A model generated the notes under the pieces. It was given only the letters and a program-made list of their open reading frames with translations. It was not told the origin of the DNA and made no database searches. Positions 1-5,220 of a stretch of 5,876 nt of DNA are shown piece after piece. The stretch spans positions 1 through 5,876 of the forward strand of contig CANPZQ010000120.1 in NCBI GenBank assembly GCA_947588775.1, read 5' to 3'. Position numbers and translations under genes: made by a program. This DNA is from an uncultured Clostridia bacterium. Its GTDB lineage: Bacteria > Bacillota > Clostridia > Oscillospirales > Ruminococcaceae. Numbering within the stretch: the first letter of the stretch is position 1; the number at the start of each line of letters is the position of its first letter.

Positions 1-76
1 TTTCGCGGCCTGCGGGCCGCGACAAGGGGCTCCGCCCCTTGACCCTGCAAGCCTTTTGAAAAAGGCTTGAGCGAAA
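1..76. repeat. GC-rich triple-hairpin intergenic element, truncated at left edge
   Basis: Three perfect hairpins follow each other with little spacing. The first is 3-10 with 15-22 (TCGCGGCC, loop TGCG). The second is 23-30 with 34-41 (CAAGGGGC, loop TCC). The third is 48-56 with 61-69 (CAAGCCTTT, loop TGAA). The first six bases (TTTCGC) are also complementary to 71-76 (GCGAAA), so the cluster may be closed by an outer stem whose left part lies outside the window. There is no coding signal. The look is that of a dispersed REP-like intergenic repeat; that it is dispersed is inference, since one window cannot show copy number. It ends just before the exonuclease promoter region. Confidence 0.6.
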
Positions 77-97
77 ACTTTTAAATTTTTATATAAT
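67..97 (+). promoter_or_regulatory. Candidate promoter of the DnaQ-like exonuclease gene
   Basis: A perfect -10 hexamer TATAAT lies at 92-97, 17 bases before the start codon. The best -35 match, TTGAGC at 67-72, is 19 bp upstream and agrees at only four of six positions, so the -35 call is weak. The -35 would overlap the right arm of the third hairpin of the repeat. The sequence between is AT-rich, unlike the flanks, which supports a promoter here. Confidence 0.4.
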
Positions 98-103
98 TTC
101 TAC

Positions 104-108
104 AGGAG
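104..108 (+). promoter_or_regulatory. Ribosome binding site of the exonuclease gene
   Basis: AGGAG lies six bases before the ATG at 115, a normal spacing. It fixes that ATG as the start. Confidence 0.7.
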
Positions 109-114
109 CCGACC

Positions 115-669
115 ATGAGATACATATGCTTTGATGTTGAAACGCCTAATCACTTTAATAACCGAATGAGCGCAATCGGAATCTACGCCGTCGAAAACGG
201 CGAGGTTTGCGACGGGTTCTACTCCCTCGTCAACCCCGAACAGGGCTTCGACGCCTTCAACGTCGCCCTCACCGGGATTACCCCCGAAATGGCGGCCTCC
301 GCGCCGACCTTCGGCGAGCTCTGGCCGACACTCTCCCCTATCCTCAAAAGCGGGCTTCTCGTCGCCCACAACGCGCAGTTCGACATGAGCGTGCTCTCAA
401 AGTGCCTGCGCGACTACGGAATACCCCACAGCGGCCTCACCTCCTACGCCTGCACCTGCAGAATGGGGAAAAAGCTGCTGCCGGGGCTTGAAAATCACCG
501 CCTCGACACCATCTGCCGCGCCCTCTTCATCGACCTCGACCACCACAATGCCGGAAGCGACGCGCGGGCGTGCGCGGAAATTTTGCTCCATTACATAAAA
601 AACGGGGCAATCGTCGAGGATTTCGTCCGATGCTACGACCTCGACGGAATTCACACCGTTAAAAAATAA
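115..669 (+). CDS. DnaQ-like 3'-5' exonuclease (DEDDh family)
   Basis: A 184-residue single-domain protein with the RNase H-like exonuclease fold, expected to act in the cytoplasm and remove nucleotides from 3' ends using two divalent metal ions. All three exonuclease motifs are visible: ExoI FDVET with Asp7 and Glu9; ExoII VAHNAQFD with Asn86 and Asp90; and ExoIII HNAGSD with His144 and Asp149, the H-x4-D spacing of the DEDDh subclass. The catalytic set is therefore complete. There is no BRCT, polymerase or helicase extension, so it is a stand-alone enzyme like those often annotated as polymerase III epsilon-like. Gram-positive bacteria usually proofread with the exonuclease domain inside PolC, so a repair or RNA/nucleotide clean-up role is as likely as proofreading. 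The start is set by AGGAG six bases upstream. It is convergent with trxB and shares no operon with the reductase genes. The family is secure; the substrate is not. Confidence 0.9.
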   Translation: MRYICFDVETPNHFNNRMSAIGIYAVENGEVCDGFYSLVNPEQGFDAFNVALTGITPEMAASAPTFGELWPTLSPILKSGLLVAHNAQFDMSVLSKCLRDYGIPHSGLTSYACTCRMGKKLLPGLENHRLDTICRALFIDLDHHNAGSDARACAEILLHYIKNGAIVEDFVRCYDLDGIHTVKK

Positions 670-671
670 AG

Positions 672-713
672 AAAAACGCCTGCCGGGAGCTTTTCGGCCC
701 CTTTTGGCAGACG
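672..713 (-). terminator. Intrinsic terminator of trxB, possibly bidirectional
   Basis: Read on the minus strand, CGTCTGCC (713-706) pairs with GGCAGGCG (684-677) in an 8-bp stem with one G-U pair. TTTTT follows at 676-672, then more T-rich sequence. It lies about 30 bases past the trxB stop codon. On the plus strand the same stem has one C-A mismatch and is followed by only four T residues (715-718), so termination of the converging exonuclease transcript there is possible but weaker. Confidence 0.7.
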
Positions 714-743
714 GTTTTCCAATATAGTAAATGAAACGTGGGT

Positions 744-1658
744 TTACGAAGCTGTCGAATCAATGTAGTCGCAGGCCGCAAGTGCCGCGACCGCACCGTC
801 GGAACAGGCGGTAGCGACCTGGCGCACCCGCTTTCGGCGGCAATCTCCGGCAACGAAAACGCCGGGAGTTTTTGTTATGCAGTCCTCCCCCGAATCGGCG
901 TAGCCCGCCTCATCGAGCGAAACCGCGCTTTCAAATGCTGAATTCTGCGGTTCGAGGCCGATGGCGACAAACAGCCCGTCAAGGGGGATAAATTTCTCGC
1001 CGCCCTCATCGCTTCGGACGGTTACGCCCGAAAATTCCGCGTCGCCCTCGAGCGAAAGAACGGTGGAATTATAAATTATCTCAACATTCTGTTTTTTCAG
1101 AAGGCGTTCGCGAAGGCTCGCCTCCCCCGTCAAAAAGCCGAGGTTCTGTATTACGGTTACATGCGAACAAACGTCCGCAAGGAGCAATGCTTCCTGAATT
1201 GCGGAGTTTCCGCCGCCGACAACGCCGACCGATTTTCCCTGATAGAACGCGCCGTCGCACACCGCGCAGAACGATTCGCCGCTGCCGATGAATTTTTCCT
1301 CATTTTTCGCGCCGAGGAGCCGATGTTTTGCGCCCGTCGCGACGATAACGGCCCTCCCATCAAATTCCCCGTCGTCGGTCAAAACCGTTTTTTTGCCGTC
1401 GGGGGATATTTTTATGCCCGTCGCTTCGCACGGCTCAAGCTCTGCGCCGAGCTCAAGAACACGGTCGGTGAGCTGCGCCGCGAACTCGTTTCCGGAAACC
1501 GACGCGCAGCCCGGGATATTTTCAACGAGCGGAGAAAAGGTTATCTGCCCGCCGAACGCCGCTTTTTCAAGCAAAAGAACCGATTTTTCCGCGCGGCGGG
1601 CATAGAGCGCGGCGGTTAGTCCGGCGGGGCCGCCGCCGATTATGATTATATCGTACAT
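744..1658 (-). CDS. trxB: Thioredoxin reductase-like flavoprotein with altered NADPH motif
   Basis: A 304-residue cytoplasmic flavoenzyme of the low-molecular-weight thioredoxin reductase family, close to the usual 300-320 residues. It transfers electrons through FAD and a redox disulfide to thioredoxin-like proteins. The FAD-binding GGGPAG is at residues 8-13, the redox centre CAVCDG at 131-136, the second dinucleotide-binding loop GGGNSA at 148-153, and the C-terminal FAD signature GDCRRKRVRQVATA at 271-284. The HRRxxxR motif that binds the NADPH 2'-phosphate should fall at 171-177, but there the sequence is QNLGFLT, so every key residue is gone. The donor could be NADH, or ferredoxin as in the clostridial flavin thioredoxin reductases; retention of GGGNSA favours some nucleotide binding. 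AAAGGTG five bases before the ATG supports the start. It lies 192 bases downstream of nrdD on the same strand and no promoter is visible between them, so co-transcription is likely. The redox partner may be the C-terminal domain of NrdD. Confidence 0.9.
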   Translation of the reverse strand: MYDIIIIGGGPAGLTAALYARRAEKSVLLLEKAAFGGQITFSPLVENIPGCASVSGNEFAAQLTDRVLELGAELEPCEATGIKISPDGKKTVLTDDGEFDGRAVIVATGAKHRLLGAKNEEKFIGSGESFCAVCDGAFYQGKSVGVVGGGNSAIQEALLLADVCSHVTVIQNLGFLTGEASLRERLLKKQNVEIIYNSTVLSLEGDAEFSGVTVRSDEGGEKFIPLDGLFVAIGLEPQNSAFESAVSLDEAGYADSGEDCITKTPGVFVAGDCRRKRVRQVATACSDGAVAALAACDYIDSTAS

Positions 1659-1663
1659 TTGAA

Positions 1664-1670
1664 CACCTTT
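1664..1670 (-). promoter_or_regulatory. Ribosome binding site of trxB
   Basis: AAAGGTG on the minus strand, five bases before the ATG at 1658. Confidence 0.65.
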
Positions 1671-1687
1671 GTGTGGGGGGATTGTGG

Positions 1688-1754
1688 GGCGCGCGGGAGG
1701 GGGCGGGGAGGGAGAGGGAAGGTTGCCGACGCAAGCAACACCCTCCCGCGCGCC
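1688..1754. repeat. Inverted repeat with 14-bp perfect arms in the nrdD-trxB gap
   Basis: GGCGCGCGGGAGGG at 1688-1701 is the exact reverse complement of 1741-1754. The arms are 39 bases apart. Between them GTTGC (1722-1726) and GCAAC (1735-1739) can form an inner hairpin. In the trxB leader this would give a very stable long hairpin upstream of the ribosome binding site. No T-run follows on the minus strand, so it is not a standard intrinsic terminator. It may act as a processing site or mRNA-stabilising structure, which is inference. Confidence 0.6.
1695..1718 (+). other. G-quadruplex-type motif (plus strand)
   Basis: Five runs of at least three G (1695-1697, 1699-1703, 1705-1708, 1710-1712, 1716-1718) are separated by one to three bases, which satisfies the usual G-quadruplex pattern. 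The G-rich strand is the template strand for trxB transcription. Confidence 0.5.
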
Positions 1755-1809
1755 GTCCGCGGCGAATCCCGCCCCCCGGAGTCCCCTTGCGGGGCGGAGC
1801 GGGGGCGGG
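1751..1809. repeat. Further GC-rich hairpins in the nrdD-trxB gap
   Basis: CGCCG (1751-1755) pairs with CGGCG (1760-1764) around a TCCG loop. CCCGCCCCC (1768-1776) is the exact complement of GGGGGCGGG (1801-1809) and encloses CCCC (1783-1786) pairing with GGGG (1791-1794) around a TTGC loop. The first hairpin competes with the right arm of the 1688-1754 repeat, so two alternative folds are possible. This fills the rest of the nrdD-trxB gap. No promoter hexamers were found there. Confidence 0.5.
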
Positions 1810-1850
1810 TGAGGCGCGGACCTTGGGAGGCTGCTCCCCTGCCGGAAGTT

Positions 1851-4226
1851 TTACGCGCTTACGGTAGCGGGTGCGGTATGCTTTTTGATGTCGGAAACCC
1901 CGGCGAACTTCTCAAACTCGCCGTTTTTGACAACGACAAGCGTCGGAGCCTGACGAATGTCGAACGCCTCGCAAAGCTCGCGGTTTTCGTTTGCAAGAAG
2001 GGTTTCGTATTTATAGCCCTGCCTGTCCAGAATTCCCTTTATAACCTTGCAGTTGGGGCAGGTCGCGGTAGTAAAGAGGTAAGAGCCGTCGGCAATCGCC
2101 GCGCCCTCGCTCTCGGAGCCCATCTCGACCCGGGATTCCACTCCGTTGCGGCGAAGCACCGATGTCGCGATATTGTAGGTCTTTCTCTCCTTGAATTCCT
2201 GGGCCTTGCCGTCGTTCCATGCCTGAACCGGGCGGTAGTAGCCGGTTATGCGGCTGTAGGTTTCGGTCGGCTCGCCGCAGTGCGGGCAGACATGCTGTTC
2301 GCCGGTGAGGTAGCCGTGGTTGCGGCAGACGGAGTATGTCGGGGAAAGGGTGTAATAGGGCAGCTTGTAGTTTTCGGCAATCTTGCGGACAAGGTTCGCG
2401 GCCGACTTCCAGTCGGGGAGCTTCTCGCCCAAAAACGCGTGGAAAACGGTTCCCGAGGTGTAAAGCGTCTGCAAATCGTCCTGAATGTCGAGAGCCGAGA
2501 AGATGTCCTCGGTATAGCCGACGGGAAGGTGCGAGGAGTTGGTGTAGTAGGGCGTTCCGTCGGAAGCGGTGATGATGTCGGGATACTTCTCCTTGTCGTG
2601 CTTTGCAAGGCGGTAGGCCGTCGATTCCGCAGGGGTGGCCTCGAGGTTATAGAGGTCGCCGTACTGCTCCTGATAGTCGGAAAGACGCTCGCGCATATGG
2701 TTCAGAACGTCCTTTGTAAACTGCTGGGCGCGCTCGTCAATCATATTGCACCTGAGCCACTTCGCGTTGAGGCAGGCTTCGTTCATGCCGACAAGTCCGA
2801 TGGTGGAGAAGTGGTTGTCGAGGGTGCCGAGGTAACGCTTCGTATAGGGGTAAAGCCCCGCGTCCATCAGCTTGGTGATGACGGTTCTCTTTATTTTCAG
2901 GGAGCGCGCCGACAAATCCATCAGCCTGTCGAGCCTCTCGTAGAATTCCTTTTCGTCCTTGGAAAGATAGGCGATTTTCGGCATGTTAATGGTTACGACG
3001 CCGACGGAGCCGGTGGATTCGCCGGAGCCGAAGAAGCCGCCGGATTTCTTTCTGAGCTCTCTGAGGTCAAGTCTTAAGCGGCAGCACATGCTTCTTACGT
3101 CGGAGGGCTCCATGTCGGAGTTGATGTAGTTCGAGAAATACGGGGTGCCGTACTTCGCGGTCATCTCGAAGAGAAGCTTGTTGTTTTCGGTTTCCGACCA
3201 GTCGAAGTCGGAGGTGATTGAGTAGGTCGGAATAGGATACTGGAAGCCGCGGCCGTTGGCGTCGCCCTCAATCATTATCTCGATGAACGCCTTGTTCACC
3301 ATGTCCATTTCCTTCTTGCAGTCCTTGTAGCAGAAGTCCATCTCCTTGCCGCCGACTATGCAGGGAAGCTCGGCGAGGTCGTTCGGGACCGTCCAGTCGA
3401 GGGTGATGTTCGAGAACGGAGCCTGAGTTCCCCATCTCGAGGGGGTGTTCACGCCGTAGACGAAGCTCTGGATGCACTGCTTGACTTCCTTATAGGTGAG
3501 GTTGTCGACCTTTACGAACGGCGCAAGATAGGTGTCGAAGCTCGAGAACGCCTGCGCGCCCGCCCATTCGTTCTGCATGATTCCGAGGAAGTTTACCATC
3601 TGGTTGCAGAGGGTGGAAAGATGGCTCGCGGGGCTCGAGGTGATTTTGCCGTTGATGCCGCCGAGGCCCTCCTTGATGAGCTGTTTAAGGCTCCAGCCGG
3701 CGCAGTAGCCGGTGAGCATCGAAAGGTCGTGAAGGTGAATGTCGCAGTTGCGATGCGCGTCGGCGATTTCCTGATCGTAAATCTCGGAAAGCCAGTAGTT
3801 CGCGGTAATCGCGCCGGAATTCGAGAGGATAAGTCCGCCTACCGAGTAGGTTACGGTGGAATTTTCCTTTACGCGCCAGTCATTTATCTGTAAATAATTG
3901 TCAACAACTTCCTTATAGTTGACGGCGGTCTGGTTGAGGTTGCGGATTTTCTCGCGCTGCTTGCGGTAGAGAATGTATGCCTTGGCTACGCTGTCGTAGC
4001 CGCCCTTTATAAGAACGCTTTCAACGCTGTCCTGAATATCCTCGACGGCGACCTTGCCGTTTTTGATTTTCGGCTCGAAGTCGGCGGTGACTTTAAGTGC
4101 CAAAAAGTCGATGACATCCTGGTTGTACTGCTTCTCGCATGCGTCGAACGCGAGAACTATCGCGTGAGAAATCTTCGAAATATCGAAGTCGACAACTTTT
4201 CCATCCCTTTTGATTACCTGATACAC
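1851..4226 (-). CDS. nrdD: Anaerobic (class III) ribonucleoside-triphosphate reductase with fused C-terminal redoxin domain
   Basis: A 791-residue glycyl-radical enzyme that reduces ribonucleoside triphosphates to dNTPs in the absence of oxygen. Residues 1 to about 95 form an ATP-cone allosteric domain (VIKRDGKVVDFDISKI). The ten-stranded barrel follows and contains the MCCRLRLDL segment, where Cys381 or Cys382 probably forms the substrate thiyl radical. A zinc-binding motif follows, with Cys634 and His637 (CRNHG) and Cys647 and Cys650 (CPHCG). The glycyl-radical loop RITGYYRP holds Gly662 and is followed by the expected WNDGK and EFKERKTY residues. Most family members end near here, but this one continues with a thioredoxin/glutaredoxin-like domain at about 714-782: strand YLFTT, CPNC at 723-726, and QAPT with the probable cis-proline Pro761. 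That domain likely replaces a separate NrdH or thioredoxin as reductant. The start is GTG at 4226: AAAGGAG is nine bases upstream and a stop codon precedes it in frame. nrdG, its activase, is directly upstream. Confidence 0.95.
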   Translation of the reverse strand: MYQVIKRDGKVVDFDISKISHAIVLAFDACEKQYNQDVIDFLALKVTADFEPKIKNGKVAVEDIQDSVESVLIKGGYDSVAKAYILYRKQREKIRNLNQTAVNYKEVVDNYLQINDWRVKENSTVTYSVGGLILSNSGAITANYWLSEIYDQEIADAHRNCDIHLHDLSMLTGYCAGWSLKQLIKEGLGGINGKITSSPASHLSTLCNQMVNFLGIMQNEWAGAQAFSSFDTYLAPFVKVDNLTYKEVKQCIQSFVYGVNTPSRWGTQAPFSNITLDWTVPNDLAELPCIVGGKEMDFCYKDCKKEMDMVNKAFIEIMIEGDANGRGFQYPIPTYSITSDFDWSETENNKLLFEMTAKYGTPYFSNYINSDMEPSDVRSMCCRLRLDLRELRKKSGGFFGSGESTGSVGVVTINMPKIAYLSKDEKEFYERLDRLMDLSARSLKIKRTVITKLMDAGLYPYTKRYLGTLDNHFSTIGLVGMNEACLNAKWLRCNMIDERAQQFTKDVLNHMRERLSDYQEQYGDLYNLEATPAESTAYRLAKHDKEKYPDIITASDGTPYYTNSSHLPVGYTEDIFSALDIQDDLQTLYTSGTVFHAFLGEKLPDWKSAANLVRKIAENYKLPYYTLSPTYSVCRNHGYLTGEQHVCPHCGEPTETYSRITGYYRPVQAWNDGKAQEFKERKTYNIATSVLRRNGVESRVEMGSESEGAAIADGSYLFTTATCPNCKVIKGILDRQGYKYETLLANENRELCEAFDIRQAPTLVVVKNGEFEKFAGVSDIKKHTAPATVSA

Positions 4227-4235
4227 TTTTCATTT

Positions 4236-4242
4236 CTCCTTT
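4236..4242 (-). promoter_or_regulatory. Ribosome binding site that selects the GTG start of nrdD
   Basis: AAAGGAG on the minus strand is nine bases from the GTG at 4226 but only two bases from an out-of-frame ATG at 4233. The spacing favours the GTG. The protein from the GTG begins MYQVIKRDG, as expected for an ATP cone. Confidence 0.8.
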
Positions 4243-4272
4243 GCTTTGGCTTTGTATATATTTCGGCCGGCT

Positions 4273-4323
4273 GAAGGTTTTTATGCAAACGCCCGGGGCG
4301 TTTCATGCCTTTTTACGGCCTTC
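4273..4323 (-). promoter_or_regulatory. Stem structure in the nrdD 5' leader
   Basis: If transcription starts about 7 bases after the -10 hexamer, nrdD has a leader of roughly 140 bases. Inside it AAACGCC (4287-4293) pairs with GGCGTTT (4297-4303) around a 3-base loop. The stem is extended by ATG (4283-4285) with CAT (4304-4306) past one bulged base. GAAGG (4273-4277) with CCTTC (4319-4323) can form an outer stem. On the minus strand the hairpin is followed by A residues, not T, so it is not a terminator. I do not recognise a known riboswitch class in it. Confidence 0.35.
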
Positions 4324-4373
4324 GAATCAAAAATATTTGCGAAAAGGCACATTGAGGTGCGCGCCTGTTATCA

Positions 4374-4402
4374 AATATAGCGCATATCTTGACATTTGTC
4401 AA
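4374..4402 (-). promoter_or_regulatory. nrdD promoter (sigma-A type)
   Basis: On the minus strand a perfect -35 TTGACA (4402-4397) and -10 TATATT (4379-4374) are separated by exactly 17 bp. The promoter lies 32 bases beyond the nrdG stop codon. Its -35 is half of an inverted repeat CTTGACA-TT-TGTCAAG (4388-4403). Confidence 0.8.
4379..4394 (-). promoter_or_regulatory. Second, degenerate NrdR box in the nrdD promoter spacer
   Basis: A weaker match (about 8 of 16 positions, with the core ATATCTTG) to the NrdR box consensus. It is centred 32 bp from the strong box at 4411-4426. NrdR boxes normally occur in pairs about three helical turns apart, and position rather than sequence identity carries this call. 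It lies between -35 and -10. Confidence 0.45.
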
Positions 4403-4410
4403 GGGGCAAA

Positions 4411-4426
4411 ACACTACATATTGTGG
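4411..4426 (-). promoter_or_regulatory. NrdR box upstream of nrdD
   Basis: ACACTACATATTGTGG agrees with the NrdR consensus acaCwAtATaTwGtgt at about 14 of 16 positions. NrdR is the zinc-finger/ATP-cone repressor of ribonucleotide reductase genes. The box begins nine bases upstream of the nrdD -35 element and eight bases after the nrdG stop codon. Confidence 0.85.
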
Positions 4427-4434
4427 TTAAGCCG

Positions 4435-5136
4435 CTATATTCCCCGCAATTCTACGTTTTGAATATATTTTTGGGCTATTTTTTGTAAGGTTTCCATAAA
4501 TTCGGGCGAAGGCTCGGTAAAGCTGCGTTCGTTTCCGCAGACGAGGTCGCCCGAATCCTTGAAACGCTGGATATAGTACCTCGGCGCGCCCCTGAGCCAT
4601 TCCCCTATCGCCTCCATGTCGGCCTCGGTGTGGAGCTCGGGCATAACCGTTGTTCGGAACTCGAAATCGACGGCCCCGGATTTTAAAAACTCGACGCTCT
4701 CGGCGACCGGTGCGACGTCGAAGCCCTTTATTCCGACGGTTTCGGCGTAGCGTTCCTTTGAATTTTTTATGTCCATCGCGACGGTGTCGACCAACGAGCC
4801 CATAACCGCGCGTCGGAGGCGTTCGGGGAAGGTGCCGTTGGTGTCGAGCTTGATTGAGTAGCCGAGGTCGCGGACGCGTTTCAGGAACTCGAAGGTGCCG
4901 TCCGACATCAGCGGCTCGCCGCCGGTCACGCAGACGCCGTCCAGAATCCCCTGCCGCTTTTTCAGGTAGCCGAGCACCTCGTCCCACTCGACGAGGTCGG
5001 CGAGGTTGATTCGGGTGACGAGCAGAGCGTTGTGGCAGAACGGGCAGCGCAGGTTGCAGCCTGCGGTGAAAACCGTCGCCGCGACCTTGCCGGGGTAGTC
5101 GAGGAGGGTCATCTTCTGAAAGCCGTGAATTTCCAT
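4435..5136 (-). CDS. nrdG: Anaerobic ribonucleoside-triphosphate reductase activating protein (radical SAM)
   Basis: A 233-residue radical-SAM enzyme that uses a [4Fe-4S] cluster and S-adenosylmethionine to abstract hydrogen from the glycyl-radical loop of NrdD (Gly662 here). The cluster motif CNLRCPFC has Cys27, Cys31 and Cys34 in CxxxCxxC spacing. TGGEP at 71-75 is the SAM-amino-group loop, followed by KLDTNGT (96-102) and MDIK (121-124), both typical of this activase branch. It is longer than the roughly 155-residue E. coli NrdG and fits the longer anaerobic RNR activase form. An in-frame ATG at 5226 would add 30 residues, but it lies upstream of the promoter at 5183-5211 and so outside the transcript. 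The ATG at 5136 has AAGGCGG seven bases upstream and starts at the conserved MEIHGFQKMTLLDYPGK segment. It precedes nrdD on the same strand (gap 208 bases), the reverse of the E. coli nrdDG order. I see no terminator between them. Confidence 0.92.
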   Translation of the reverse strand: MEIHGFQKMTLLDYPGKVAATVFTAGCNLRCPFCHNALLVTRINLADLVEWDEVLGYLKKRQGILDGVCVTGGEPLMSDGTFEFLKRVRDLGYSIKLDTNGTFPERLRRAVMGSLVDTVAMDIKNSKERYAETVGIKGFDVAPVAESVEFLKSGAVDFEFRTTVMPELHTEADMEAIGEWLRGAPRYYIQRFKDSGDLVCGNERSFTEPSPEFMETLQKIAQKYIQNVELRGI

Positions 5137-5143
5137 TTTTTCG

Positions 5144-5150
5144 CCGCCTT
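5144..5150 (-). promoter_or_regulatory. Ribosome binding site of nrdG
   Basis: AAGGCGG on the minus strand (one mismatch to AAGGAGG), seven bases before the ATG at 5136. It supports the shorter start over the ATG at 5226. Confidence 0.6.
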
Positions 5151-5182
5151 TTTTGAAAAAAATTTTGCGGAGTGCAGTTTTG

Positions 5183-5211
5183 ATTATAGCACATGATGCT
5201 GAGGCTGTCAA
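5183..5211 (-). promoter_or_regulatory. nrdG promoter (perfect sigma-A consensus)
   Basis: On the minus strand TTGACA (5211-5206), a 17-bp spacer and TATAAT (5188-5183): both hexamers are perfect. The predicted start near 5176 gives a leader of about 40 bases. Such a strong promoter implies that it is normally held down by a repressor, which fits the NrdR boxes around it. Confidence 0.88.
5189..5204 (-). promoter_or_regulatory. Second NrdR box in the nrdG promoter spacer
   Basis: GCACATGATGCTGAGG matches the NrdR consensus at about 9 of 16 positions. It sits between -35 and -10, centred 32 bp from the stronger box, exactly as at nrdD. The sequence match alone would be weak; the shared geometry supports it. 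Confidence 0.5.
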
Positions 5212-5220
5212 GGGGGTTGA

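Noticed and set aside
1826..1850. Intrinsic terminator directly after nrdD (GGGAG/CTCCC hairpin on the minus strand).
   Set aside because: The hairpin is followed by AAGGTCC with no T-run, so it does not fit an intrinsic terminator.
1659..3077. A 472-codon plus-strand open frame opposite nrdD.
   Set aside because: It is the antisense shadow of nrdD plus the GC-rich gap. It has no recognisable domain, and nrdD on the other strand has every expected motif.
4093..4233. A 46-codon frame starting at an ATG seven bases before the nrdD start and overlapping it out of frame.
   Set aside because: The ribosome binding site AAAGGAG is only two bases from this ATG but nine from the nrdD GTG, so initiation there is unlikely. 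The product is a shadow of nrdD.
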